Positions 39,053 through 47,974 of a stretch of 64,000 bases of DNA are shown here, piece by piece (position 1 is the stretch's first letter; every line of letters begins with the position of its first letter). Position numbers and translations under genes: made by a program. A model generated the notes under the pieces. It worked only from the letters and a program-made list of their open reading frames with translations. It was not told where the DNA came from and searched no databases. This stretch comes from Leptospira ellinghausenii (GTDB lineage Bacteria; Spirochaetota; Leptospiria; Leptospirales; Leptospiraceae): NCBI RefSeq assembly GCF_003114815.1, contig NZ_BFAZ01000003.1, forward strand, positions 186,001 through 250,000, in the 5' to 3' direction.

Positions 39053-40639
39053 TTAATTTGCTCCTTTGATAGTTCCTGACCAAATTCGGTACAGTTGTTT
39101 ATCAAGGATGTGAAAATTTGAAGTATTTTTTTCTAAACTCGACTCTAGTCGATTTAAATCCCAATGAGAAATTGGATATCCTCCTTTTGCTTTTTCAGCA
39201 TTCATTATATTTCTTGTTTCTTGAGTTAAAATGAGTGGGTGCCAATCAACAAAGATTATTTTTTTGTTTTTCATTTTCTCCGATAAAATTTTGATCAATT
39301 GATCATTCTTTTCAGTAGTATATGAAACTAAACTAATATGTTTTGTATAATCACTTCCTATGGAATATAAATTTAAGTAATCTGTAAACACAATGATATC
39401 AGGATTTAATTCTTTTGTGATGGAACGAAAATTTTTAACCAAACTGGTTTTGGATTTTTGAATTTTTGCACCAACGATTCCCAATAAAAAAGAATAGGTG
39501 ATGATAAGAATGAGATTCATCCGAAATTTCCAATTTTTGGATGCGACAATTTTTACAATCAATGGTTTTAATAAGATTAAATAAGGCAAAATTAAAACTG
39601 TATAAAATCTAGGCCCCCAATTATTGAATCCATCGTTTGGTGCAATGAAAGGTATCACAAGTATTGTTAATACTAAAGACAATGAGAGTGATTTTTTTAT
39701 ATTGGAGACAGTCTTGAAATGTGTTAGATAAAAAAAGATCAATGGAAAGGAAATCGGTAGGTAAGCCAAAAAACCGATTTTTTTATCTGCATAAAAATTT
39801 AAACTTTGAAACCATTCGAGTCTTTGAGCAAAACTTACTTTGAATCCAGATAAATTTGCGACAAATCGAGTACCAAAGATATGATCGTATAAAATTTCAT
39901 TCAATACGAATTGCAGAACAATTCCCAGAAAACATACTATAAAAAAAACTTTCAGTGAAGCAATTTTGTAAAGAACAGATGGGAATGATTGGTCTTTCCA
40001 TAAAAAGAAGAAAGTAAAGAAGAAGAAAAAGGAAAAAAATGGAAGTGTATCTAATCGAACCAAAATTACCCAAGAAAGTGATAATCCCGCAACAGTTTGT
40101 ATGAGGAATGATTTTCGATTGCGTAGAATAGGTAAGAGTCCAATTAACGAAAAGGCAAAAATTGCGGGCATCTCTGAATATTCCCAACTCAATGGCCACA
40201 GATACGTTGCAAAATAACAAATCCAAAGTAGAAAAAATGGGAATTTGTAATACTGTCTCAGAATCCAAAAACCTAAGAAGAGAAAAAATAGAGAACTATA
40301 TACGAGATAAGATAAGGGTAGAATATACAAAAGTGGTGCCATCATGGCTGCAAATTGTATCGGAAAGGCACTGACAATTCTATCATTGCATTTAAGAAAT
40401 AAATTATCAACTAAATGGAAGTAGTTTAAGTTTGGATCAAAGTCATAACCTGGGTAATACAATTGGTCCGATTGAAAGTGATTGAAATATAGAGAATATG
40501 TTTGGATCAATTTGTCATGGCTATCTTGGAAGTAAGAGTTTTGAGGAGAAGTGTATTGGATGGACAAAACAACTGCAAAGAAAAGCAAAAACCATTTTAA
40601 TCCTATTTGTAATTGTTTTACTTTTGGGAGAATCACCAT
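39053..40639 (-). CDS. Large membrane protein, paralogue 4 of a four-member putative GT-C family
   Basis: The 528-residue minus-strand protein has QDSHDKLIQTYSLYF, FDPNLNYFHLVDN and FPIQFAAMMAP after the first helix, then VRLDTLPFFS, NEILYDHIFGTRF, KIGFLAYLP and APNDGFNNWGPRFY. Both minus-strand members have APNDG where the plus-strand pair has SPY, so 3 and 4 are probably sister genes. Ten to eleven helices are visible, followed by a soluble C-terminal domain of about 140 residues. It is divergent from the acyltransferase gene at 40744, with 104 bases between. Confidence 0.66.
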   Translation of the reverse strand: MVILPKVKQLQIGLKWFLLFFAVVLSIQYTSPQNSYFQDSHDKLIQTYSLYFNHFQSDQLYYPGYDFDPNLNYFHLVDNLFLKCNDRIVSAFPIQFAAMMAPLLYILPLSYLVYSSLFFLFLGFWILRQYYKFPFFLLWICYFATYLWPLSWEYSEMPAIFAFSLIGLLPILRNRKSFLIQTVAGLSLSWVILVRLDTLPFFSFFFFFTFFFLWKDQSFPSVLYKIASLKVFFIVCFLGIVLQFVLNEILYDHIFGTRFVANLSGFKVSFAQRLEWFQSLNFYADKKIGFLAYLPISFPLIFFYLTHFKTVSNIKKSLSLSLVLTILVIPFIAPNDGFNNWGPRFYTVLILPYLILLKPLIVKIVASKNWKFRMNLILIITYSFLLGIVGAKIQKSKTSLVKNFRSITKELNPDIIVFTDYLNLYSIGSDYTKHISLVSYTTEKNDQLIKILSEKMKNKKIIFVDWHPLILTQETRNIMNAEKAKGGYPISHWDLNRLESSLEKNTSNFHILDKQLYRIWSGTIKGAN

Positions 40640-40743
40640 TTGCGTTGTTTGCCTTTTTGTATTTTCTACAAGTTAATACGATATTGTATTTATCGATTGA
40701 TTTCTATTGAATCCAAGGCAAAGTTTCCCCAGATACGAACAAT

Positions 40744-42216
40744 ATGAAAGAATATTTTATTGAAATTTTTAGGAAAAATAACAAGGAAATTAACGAATTG
40801 TATGGAATCCGTGCGTTAAGTTGTTACTTAGTTATCTTATTCCATTGTTTTGCTTTTTCTATCGATTTTTTCCCCGTACAGTATGCTCAGTATTTACCTA
40901 ATGCGCAAAATGTTGAATTTTTAATGAGTTTGTTTTTTGTGATTAGTGCCTTTTTGGTATCCACATCCTTTTCTCGAGAATTAGAAAGGTCTAGTTTTGG
41001 AGTTAGTTGGAAAAACTTTGTTTTGAAACGATCTCTTCGTATCTTTCCTGCTTTCTATGTGATTCTATCGATTACCATTTTAATCATGGCTGGCGTTTTG
41101 AAAAAAAGCCAAATGATGACAGGTTCCGATGGACTATCGGAAAGTTTAATCGATTTAAAATTAAAACTTTCCTATTGGTGGACTGATTTTGCATATATCT
41201 CCAATTATTTTCCAAAGCGGATTATGGTTCATGGATGGTCTTTATCAATGGAAGAACAATTTTATTTAGCGATGCCATTTGTATTTTTGTTCTACACAAA
41301 ATTCTTATCAAACACCGTTCAAAAACTGGTTTTTTTAATCCTTCTATTGAATGTCCCCATTCTCATTCGTTATTATTATCATCTAAATGTTCCTATGTTA
41401 GAGTTTGATGGATATGTCAAAACTCTTTTCCATCCGATCCATACTCATTTTGAACCATTCGTATATGGTATATTACTGATGGAACTTTGGAGATCTGGTA
41501 AAATATCGAAACATTTACCGTATTCTAAATTAGGTTTTTATTTGGTATTTTCGATTCTCTTTGTTCTTTTTTGTTATGTGTGTACCCTTCAATTTGAGGA
41601 TGCAAAGTTATATTTCACAGTATTTCGGATTAGTTTTTATTCTTTTTTTGCGTTTGTCATCGTATACGGAGCAGTGGGTGGATTTTTTTCTGGTATCGCG
41701 TGGTTTTTGGCAAATCCAATTTTAGTATTTATTGGCAAGTTAAGTTATGGAATCTATTTAGTTCACATGTTGGTCAATACAGCGGTTATGTTGGCCATCT
41801 TAAATCCCAAGGGTAGAGATTTTAATGGATTGAACCATTTATTAAAAGCATCATTTATAAGTTTAATTTTATCTGCTGTGATTGCACTTTTCAGTTATCT
41901 AGTGATCGAAAAACCATTTTTAAAAATACGCGAGTGGACCCAGCCTAGATTTGACATTTCTAAAAATAGTTTTTACTATATCATAGGAAATGATAAAGAA
42001 AAAAGATTAGTATCCATTTTACTTTCCATCTTATCGTTTTTGCCTTATTTAATTGTAAAGCAGATGATAGTCGTTTCTTTCATTCCTAAAACAAATTATT
42101 CAGAAATTAGTCTTTTGGTATTACTGACCATTCCGATCTTACTCAATGGATACTCGCTTCTAAAGTATAGGCAAATTTTCTTTTACCATTACATCAGTCG
42201 GTTTCAGAGCCAATAA
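40744..42216 (+). CDS. Acyltransferase family 3 with extra C-terminal membrane segment
   Basis: This is a 490-residue O-acyltransferase: LYGIRALSCYLVILFHCFAF near residue 20 holds the R...H signature; FVLKRSLRIFPAFYVILS and WSLSMEEQFYLAMPFVF follow as in the other acyltransferase of this locus. FIGKLSYGIYLVHML near residue 335 and YLVIEKPFLKIRE near 385 close the usual domain. About 95 residues with further hydrophobic stretches follow, giving a longer protein than its neighbour at 35303 (399 residues). Likely O-acetylation of the glycan. Confidence 0.85.
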   Translation: MKEYFIEIFRKNNKEINELYGIRALSCYLVILFHCFAFSIDFFPVQYAQYLPNAQNVEFLMSLFFVISAFLVSTSFSRELERSSFGVSWKNFVLKRSLRIFPAFYVILSITILIMAGVLKKSQMMTGSDGLSESLIDLKLKLSYWWTDFAYISNYFPKRIMVHGWSLSMEEQFYLAMPFVFLFYTKFLSNTVQKLVFLILLLNVPILIRYYYHLNVPMLEFDGYVKTLFHPIHTHFEPFVYGILLMELWRSGKISKHLPYSKLGFYLVFSILFVLFCYVCTLQFEDAKLYFTVFRISFYSFFAFVIVYGAVGGFFSGIAWFLANPILVFIGKLSYGIYLVHMLVNTAVMLAILNPKGRDFNGLNHLLKASFISLILSAVIALFSYLVIEKPFLKIREWTQPRFDISKNSFYYIIGNDKEKRLVSILLSILSFLPYLIVKQMIVVSFIPKTNYSEISLLVLLTIPILLNGYSLLKYRQIFFYHYISRFQSQ

Positions 42217-42231
42217 CTTTGTTCTATTTTA

Positions 42232-42257
42232 GCGTTTTTGGTCTAGTTCAAAAACGC
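42232..42257. terminator. Bidirectional hairpin between convergent genes
   Basis: A perfect 9-bp inverted repeat (GCGTTTTTG at 42232-42240 and CAAAAACGC at 42249-42257) with an eight-base loop follows the acyltransferase stop and covers the stop codon of the convergent App1-domain gene. On the + strand AGATTTT follows; on the - strand a TAAAATAG stretch follows. It could end transcription from both sides, although the T tracts are short. Confidence 0.45.
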
Positions 42258-43784
42258 AGATTTTAAATTCTCTTTGATTTTGGCTCTTGTTCCTTCCGCT
42301 TCTTGGGGAAGTGTTAACTCATCGAGTTGTTTTAGAATAAAGGTTTCATCTACAAGTTTTCCTTCCAAAACTTTTCCAATCATACCGGCGATGATACTTA
42401 AAATTTGGTTGGGATCTAAATAACCATGATTCTCTAAAAGGATGGCCATTCCCATGGCACCTTCTGTTCCGTAAAAAGGAGGTCTCTTTGAAAATTCTGT
42501 TTCGAAAACACCTTCTGGTAGGGCATCTTTTACTTTTTGGATCATATCCAATTCACTTGGCCCATGGATTGTGCGATTGATGAGAGTTAGAGATACTGGG
42601 TTTTTAGGGCCGTGGATCCTTAAGATTTCTTCCGCATACAGTCTGATTTTTTTTGCTGCGTCTCTTGTGATCGCATCTCTACCTAAAAAATTCAATTGGT
42701 ATAAATATTCTTCTAACTCGTCTCCACTTAATTTTCCCATACAGATCAATTGGTAGAGTGTGAAGATCATATAATCGGATTCTGTATTATCCCCGAGAAG
42801 GATCTCCTTAGAATTTGTGGGTAAATAAATTCGGTCATACAGAAGAATAGAAAGTTTATAAGACATTTGGTCGAATAGGCTTTGGTATGAGGCGCCAAGG
42901 AATTTTTTAGTTCGTGACCAAGCGGGTTTGAATCCATTTTGGAAAAATGTAAGAGGATTGAAAATTGTATCGATGACTTTATCAAATACCCCTTTGATGG
43001 TTCCTTCTAAGTACTTTAAGTGTAAGGATTCTATGTGAATGTTATCTTTTGCAATAGTGGCAAGCATTGTCCTTCGAAAAAAATGAGGGCTTGCTGAGAT
43101 AAAGGCGAGGGGAGCATTCTCTAAATTAATCCTCAGTTCCCTGTACAATTCGGGCATACCTGGAAGCGCCTGTTTTTGGTTAGGTGTCTCGAATAACGCA
43201 GAGAATTTTCCCTTTCCTGAGTGAATGTCCGTTGCCAGATAGGTTTGGTCAATGTCCGAAGTGACTACTATTCCTTGGTAGTCTTCTGCGATGATCCGCA
43301 GTTTCCCTTTTCCAACGATGGTTGTCCTTCCTAAGATGGAATTTTCGGTGGCATTTAAATGGGCTAAGTCCTTGGAATACTGGCGGAAACTGTCCAATCC
43401 CTCTAAAATGACTTGGAAATCATGTGATCCTACTGGCAGTTTGTCACGGATTTCACAAGAGAAAAAACCATCCTCATCTGCTTTGATTTTACCAGAGGTA
43501 TAGATGAGTTTGCCTGTAGTATCATTGACTTCTAATTTTAAAACTGGTTTGCGAACCGGAGCGAGGGAAAAATCAAGGAAGGGAGTGATTTTGGTTTCAT
43601 CCCCCTTAAATAACCCTGTCACAAGGTCCCAAAGGCCATCTGCCTTCATTAAATCGGTAATCCCTACATCGACTACCTGACCACGTACATAGGAGCGTCG
43701 TTCTCTTCCTAGCGATCCACCGCAGACTGCGATTCTTTTGATATCGGTAATGATAGGTTGTGAAGTATTTGGTTCTTGGGACAT
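42243..43784 (-). CDS. App1-type phosphatase-domain protein (DUF2183)
   Basis: This 513-residue protein has an N-terminal beta-rich domain (about 15-160) starting RIAVCGGSLGRERRSYVRGQVVD. A HAD-like catalytic region follows with DIDQT at residues 177-181, matching the DxDxT of App1-like phosphatidate phosphatases, then LAFISASPHFFRRTML and LLGDNTESDYMIF as the downstream Ser and Asp motifs. No signal peptide is apparent. It reads away from the UbiD-family gene (53-base divergent gap). It may dephosphorylate phosphatidate or another phospho-ester; substrate not known. Its codon and base composition look like the housekeeping half. Confidence 0.72.
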   Translation of the reverse strand: MSQEPNTSQPIITDIKRIAVCGGSLGRERRSYVRGQVVDVGITDLMKADGLWDLVTGLFKGDETKITPFLDFSLAPVRKPVLKLEVNDTTGKLIYTSGKIKADEDGFFSCEIRDKLPVGSHDFQVILEGLDSFRQYSKDLAHLNATENSILGRTTIVGKGKLRIIAEDYQGIVVTSDIDQTYLATDIHSGKGKFSALFETPNQKQALPGMPELYRELRINLENAPLAFISASPHFFRRTMLATIAKDNIHIESLHLKYLEGTIKGVFDKVIDTIFNPLTFFQNGFKPAWSRTKKFLGASYQSLFDQMSYKLSILLYDRIYLPTNSKEILLGDNTESDYMIFTLYQLICMGKLSGDELEEYLYQLNFLGRDAITRDAAKKIRLYAEEILRIHGPKNPVSLTLINRTIHGPSELDMIQKVKDALPEGVFETEFSKRPPFYGTEGAMGMAILLENHGYLDPNQILSIIAGMIGKVLEGKLVDETFILKQLDELTLPQEAEGTRAKIKENLKSAFLN

Positions 43785-43837
43785 AGAATTTATGCCTTTA
43801 AGCGTCTAAGAAAACAAGGAGCCGTCTATTCCTTTTT

Positions 43838-45619
43838 ATGGCATCACTACGATCTACGAATGATTTTGTAAAACTTTTACAAAAAGAGGGAGAGCTCCGG
43901 GTCATTTCCGAGTTGGTTGACCCTAATTTAGAATTAGCTGAAATCCAAAGGCGAGTGGTCGCGAGGAAAGGACCAGCACTGCTTTTTACGAATGTAAAGG
44001 GAACCAAGTTTCCTGTGGCTACCAATCTTTATGGTTCTGAAAAACGAATCCATTTGGCTTTTGGCGAAAAACCTGTGCAAACGATAGCAAGGCTTGCCAA
44101 ACTTGCTAAAGAGATTTTTCCACCACGGTTTTCCAAACTTTGGAAAGAACGTTCCCTTGGACTTTTGCCGTTTCAGGTAGGTTTAAAACAAGTCAGGCGA
44201 GCACCCATTTTAGATGGCAGTGTTCCTCGAGTGGAAGAACTTCCAGGACTTGTGTCATGGCCAAAAGATGGTGGTCCCTTTGTCACCTTACCTCTCGTTT
44301 ATACCCAACATCCCAGTTCAGGAAACGGTAATTTGGGGATGTATCGTGTGCAACTGTTTGGTGAAAAGACGGTTGGTATGCACATCCAAATCCATAGAGG
44401 AGGTGGGTTTCATTATTACGAAGCAGAAAAGGAAAACAAATCCCTCCCTGCACATGTTTACATCGGTGGGCCACCCGCTCTCACCATTGCCGCTGTGGCA
44501 CCACTGCCCGAAGAAATTCCGGAACTTGTATTTGCTTCCTTTCTCATGGGAGAAAAACTGCGGATGAAAAAAGACAAATTGGTTTCTCCATATCCAATTG
44601 TTGCCGATGCTGATTTTGCTCTCATTGGATCCATACCACCTAAATTACGAAGACCGGAGGGTCCGTTTGGAGACCATTATGGATACTATTCGTTGTTACA
44701 CGATTACCCTTACTTAGAGCTCTCTCACATCCTCCACCGTAAAGATGCTATTTGGGCAGCAACGGTTGTGGGAAGACCTCCACAAGAAGACCATTATATT
44801 GCTGAATTCTTACAAGACTTATTATCACCAATGTTTCCCCTTGTGATGCCTCAAGTTCTTGGGGTATGGGCCTATGAGGAATCAGGTGTTCATTCTCTTG
44901 CCGCGGCAATTGTCAAAGAACGTTATTTCCGCGAAGCCTTTATGGGAGCACTTCGCATTTTAGGAGAAGGGCAGTTGTCTCTCACAAAATGTTTACTTGT
45001 GACAAACGAGAAGGTGAATCTTAAAAACTTTTCAGATACATTCCGAGTCATCACAGAACGAAGTGATCCAAGGACTGATTTTTTTATCTTTAGTAATATC
45101 AGCCAAGATACTTTGGATTATACCAGTGGAACAGTGAACAAGGGGAGTAAACTTCTTTGGATGGGAATTACGGATCCAAACAAACCCATCATCAATATAA
45201 ATCTTCCTAGAGAATTTAATGGAAGTTTTAAAGACAAACGTTTTCAAAACCCAAAAGTGTTTTTACCCGGTGTTCTTGTTGTCAAAGGTTCTGAATTTAA
45301 ACCAAATGATCGTTTGGCGGAAACACTACTCTCTGAAGATTTAGGTAAGTTTTCGTATGTATTTCTTGTGGACGACTCGGAAGATGCTGTGAAATCGGAT
45401 TCCGATTTTATTTGGACTATGTTTACAAGGATGGAACCTGCAGCAGATGTCTATGCAAGGACAGAAACCATTCGGAACCATATATCCTACCAAGTTCCCA
45501 TTGTATTTGATTGCCGTATGAAACCTTGGATCCCAGAAGTTCTGACTGCTTTACCAGAAACAGTCAAACAAGTGGAAGAACGATTTGGCAAATGGATCGA
45601 TTCCTTGCCATTGGGCTAA
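43838..45619 (+). CDS. UbiD-family prenyl-FMN decarboxylase
   Basis: This 593-residue member of the UbiD family is longer than E. coli UbiD. Motifs include MHIQIHRGGGFHYYEAE (about 180-200), YIGGPPALTIAAVAPLPEE, RPEGPFGDHYGYYSLLHDYP (about 275) and GRPPQEDHYIAEF. Such enzymes decarboxylate aromatic or unsaturated acids with prenylated FMN supplied by a UbiX partner, which is not in this window. The subgroup with GPFGD in place of GPFGE includes, to my recollection, the futalosine-pathway menaquinone decarboxylases, so a menaquinone role is plausible. Start ATG 43838. Confidence 0.82.
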   Translation: MASLRSTNDFVKLLQKEGELRVISELVDPNLELAEIQRRVVARKGPALLFTNVKGTKFPVATNLYGSEKRIHLAFGEKPVQTIARLAKLAKEIFPPRFSKLWKERSLGLLPFQVGLKQVRRAPILDGSVPRVEELPGLVSWPKDGGPFVTLPLVYTQHPSSGNGNLGMYRVQLFGEKTVGMHIQIHRGGGFHYYEAEKENKSLPAHVYIGGPPALTIAAVAPLPEEIPELVFASFLMGEKLRMKKDKLVSPYPIVADADFALIGSIPPKLRRPEGPFGDHYGYYSLLHDYPYLELSHILHRKDAIWAATVVGRPPQEDHYIAEFLQDLLSPMFPLVMPQVLGVWAYEESGVHSLAAAIVKERYFREAFMGALRILGEGQLSLTKCLLVTNEKVNLKNFSDTFRVITERSDPRTDFFIFSNISQDTLDYTSGTVNKGSKLLWMGITDPNKPIININLPREFNGSFKDKRFQNPKVFLPGVLVVKGSEFKPNDRLAETLLSEDLGKFSYVFLVDDSEDAVKSDSDFIWTMFTRMEPAADVYARTETIRNHISYQVPIVFDCRMKPWIPEVLTALPETVKQVEERFGKWIDSLPLG

Positions 45620-45711
45620 AGACAATACGGAAACTTTCTGAAACTCTTTTCCCAAATCCGGGAGAAAAGTTGATAGATGGAATCTCTTAGGAAAAAAGAA
45701 TCATCAGAGAA

Positions 45712-46683
45712 ATGGCAAAAAAACTGACTCTAGTCACTGGCGGTGCGGGCCTCATAGGTTCGCAAATCATAGAAGACTTAAACCATAATGGAAACACCGA
45801 CATTTTGGTTGTGGACCATTTGGGAACAACAGACAAATGGAAAAATCTCCAAAGGAATTTTTTTACAGAGTATTGTGAAAAGGATCAGTTTGAAAGATTT
45901 TTGGATGCCGGCCATCCTCTTCTTTCTGAGATTTCCGAAATTTACCACTTAGGTGCATGTTCTGCCACAACGGAAAAAGATGCAACGTATCTAATCCAGA
46001 ATAACTTCCATTATACGAAAAAACTAGCTGAGTTTGCTCTTACAAAAAACATACCTTTTTTATACGCATCAAGTGCGGCAACCTATGGGGAAGGTGAATT
46101 CGGATATGATGACAAAGCCCCGATCGAAACTTTAAAACCCCTCAATATGTATGGTTATTCAAAACACCTATTTGATTTGTATGCAAAAAAAACGAAGATT
46201 GCAGACAAACTCATTGGACTCAAATATTTCAATGTGTTTGGATATGGCGAAGCTCACAAAGGGGATATGCGTAGTTTAGTTCTCAAAGGGTATGAACAAA
46301 TCCGAGACACAGGCAAACTAAAACTTTTTAAATCCTACAAACCAGAATACAAAGATGGGGAACAAAAACGAGATTTTTTGTATGTAAAGGATGCGAGTAA
46401 AATCAGCGTCTATTTACTCAGTGAACGAAAATACGGACTGTACAATGTCGGGCGAGGAATGGCAGAAACTTGGAATGACTTAGCTTTTGCTCTTTTTAAT
46501 GCCATGGACGCGCCGATAAACATTGAATATGTGGAAATGCCAGAGTCTTTAAAAGGCAAATACCAATATTACACCTGCGCTGATATGGAAAAGTTAACGA
46601 AAGCAGGATATCCTTTCGGTTTTACAAACCTCCAGGATTCCATAAAAGAATACGTTCGCCTCTTATCGTTAGAAGCGAAGTAA
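45712..46683 (+). CDS. hldD: ADP-L-glycero-D-manno-heptose 6-epimerase
   Basis: This 323-residue extended SDR supplies the heptose of the LPS inner core. It begins LTLVTGGAGLIGSQIIEDLN, has YHLGACSATTEKD (HldD-type), SSAATYGEGEFGY and the catalytic MYGYSKHLFD, and KYFNVFGYGEAHKGDM. DFLYVKDASK follows. Length and motifs agree with HldD/RfaD. It converges with the ArsR-type gene (three bases between stops). Close to, but not part of, the O-antigen cluster. Confidence 0.92.
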   Translation: MAKKLTLVTGGAGLIGSQIIEDLNHNGNTDILVVDHLGTTDKWKNLQRNFFTEYCEKDQFERFLDAGHPLLSEISEIYHLGACSATTEKDATYLIQNNFHYTKKLAEFALTKNIPFLYASSAATYGEGEFGYDDKAPIETLKPLNMYGYSKHLFDLYAKKTKIADKLIGLKYFNVFGYGEAHKGDMRSLVLKGYEQIRDTGKLKLFKSYKPEYKDGEQKRDFLYVKDASKISVYLLSERKYGLYNVGRGMAETWNDLAFALFNAMDAPINIEYVEMPESLKGKYQYYTCADMEKLTKAGYPFGFTNLQDSIKEYVRLLSLEAK

Positions 46684-46686
46684 TGC

Positions 46687-46986
46687 TTATTTTTTGTACA
46701 CTTTTACAATGGTTTGGATTAAATCTTTGAACTTAGCATCTTTCAAACGATAGAACACTTGGTTCGAAGACTTTCGGGATTCCAAGATTCCATTGTTTTT
46801 CATTTTGCTTAAGTGTTGAGAGGCGGCCGATTGGCTCGTGCCAAGTAATTCCACGAGTTGACCTACTGTTTTTTCTTCTTTTGCCAAAGTATAAAGGATG
46901 AGCAAACGAATCGGGTGGGCTATCCCTTGAATTCCTTTAATCGCTTGTTCCAATTGTTGTTTCGATAGTTCTGTTTTTATTTTCAT
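46687..46986 (-). CDS. ArsR/SmtB-type winged-helix regulator without cysteines
   Basis: This is a 99-residue DNA-binding protein. IAHPIRLLILYTLAKEEKTVGQLVELL leads into the recognition helix TSQSAASQHLSKMKNNGILESRK (about 50-72) and the wing NQVFYRL. No Cys occurs in the protein, so the classical metal sites (CxC in helix alpha-3, or BigR-type cysteine pair) are absent; it is probably not a thiol or arsenic sensor. A 10-bp inverted repeat lies about 100-135 bases upstream. Target genes unknown; autoregulation is the usual expectation. Confidence 0.82.
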   Translation of the reverse strand: MKIKTELSKQQLEQAIKGIQGIAHPIRLLILYTLAKEEKTVGQLVELLGTSQSAASQHLSKMKNNGILESRKSSNQVFYRLKDAKFKDLIQTIVKVYKK

Positions 46987-47084
46987 CGGTAAGGATTCCG
47001 TTATATCCTTATGACGAAAACATACCCAATTTACCTACGAAATTTTTATCGTTTGTTAAAAAAATGACAAAATATATTCACAAA

Positions 47085-47121
47085 TTTTTTTGCCTCCTAT
47101 GTACGAAAAGAAGGCAAAAAA
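47085..47121. repeat. Inverted repeat between regulator and SDR gene
   Basis: TTTTTTGCCT (47086-47095) is matched by AGGCAAAAAA (47112-47121) around a 16-base centre. The T and A runs are on the wrong sides for an intrinsic terminator on either strand, so an operator-like element upstream of the ArsR-type gene, or chance in AT-rich DNA, are the options. Confidence 0.3.
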
Positions 47122-47134
47122 GGATTAATCGAAG

Positions 47135-47902
47135 TTAGATTCGGACACCACCAGAGATTTCCAAAACCACACCTGTAACAAGATCGTTCATAATGATAAA
47201 CTCAGCTGTAGACGCTATTTCATCTGGTTCTCCAAGTCTTCCCACGGGGATGATGGACTTCCATTTTGCCAAGGCTTCTGGGTTCATATCTTTTAGAACC
47301 ATTTCTGTTCCGATAAATCCAGGGGCAATACCTGCCACTCTGATTCCGAACTTCGCGAGTTCTTTCGACCAAGTGACAGTCATGGCTGCAACACCAGCTT
47401 TTGCTGCACTGTAATTGGTTTGTCCAGAATTCCCATGCATGGCAATGGAGGCAATAGGGATGATGACCCCTTTTTTTTGTTCTACCATTTTGGCTGCTGC
47501 TTCTCTACCAGTTAAGAAAACTCCAGTTAAGTTGACATCGATGACAGATTGCCATTGGTCGAGACCCATTTTGCCTTTGACTTTTCCGGTTTCTTTGTCC
47601 ACGCGAATGAGAAGTCCGTCTCTTAAGATTCCTGCATTCAAAATTGCTACATCAAGGCTTCCTTGAAATGCCGCAGCTTCTTCAATGAGTCGGATACTAT
47701 CTTCTTCTTTAGCAACATTGGCAACGATTCCAGTTGTTTTGATTCCTTCTTTTTGAAAGAGAGAAACGGTTTCGTCCAATTTGTCTTTTTGGATGTCCGA
47801 GAGAATGATATTGGCACCCGACTTACCGAGACGGTATGCCATTGCCTTTCCGAGTCCACCGGCAGATCCGGTGACGAGAATGTTTGCACCTTTTAATTCC
47901 AT
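47135..47902 (-). CDS. SDR-family oxidoreductase (FabG-like)
   Basis: About 255 residues from ATG 47902; a GTG at 47908 is an alternative that adds two residues. Classical SDR features: [18 protein letters not shown] (TGxxxGxG), [10 protein letters not shown] (NAG), Ser in [10 protein letters not shown], and NYSAAKAG (YxxxK), ending in the PGFIGTEM loop. Between the NAG motif and helix alpha-4 there is a short extra loop ([11 protein letters not shown]) not usual in FabG. It probably reduces or oxidises an acyl thioester or similar alcohol/ketone using NAD(P); exact substrate unknown. Confidence 0.85.
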   Translation of the reverse strand: MELKGANILVTGSAGGLGKAMAYRLGKSGANIILSDIQKDKLDETVSLFQKEGIKTTGIVANVAKEEDSIRLIEEAAAFQGSLDVAILNAGILRDGLLIRVDKETGKVKGKMGLDQWQSVIDVNLTGVFLTGREAAAKMVEQKKGVIIPIASIAMHGNSGQTNYSAAKAGVAAMTVTWSKELAKFGIRVAGIAPGFIGTEMVLKDMNPEALAKWKSIIPVGRLGEPDEIASTAEFIIMNDLVTGVVLEISGGVRI

Positions 47903-47974
47903 GTCCACCAGTTTCGAAAAGGGCAGACACTAGGTCGATACAATTACAGTAGAAATAATTTAGTCAAAAACGAA

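Noticed and set aside
1..42216. Insertion sequences or other mobile elements explaining the mixed gene order
   Set aside because: No transposase, integrase, terminal inverted repeats or target-site duplications were recognised.
45640..45675. CTTTTCCC...GGGAGAAAAG hairpin between the UbiD-family gene and hldD
   Set aside because: The pairing needs a bulge and no T tract follows; too weak to call a terminator.
47193..47896. Plus-strand open frames opposite the SDR gene
   Set aside because: The minus-strand SDR has full family motifs; the opposite frames do not resemble any protein.
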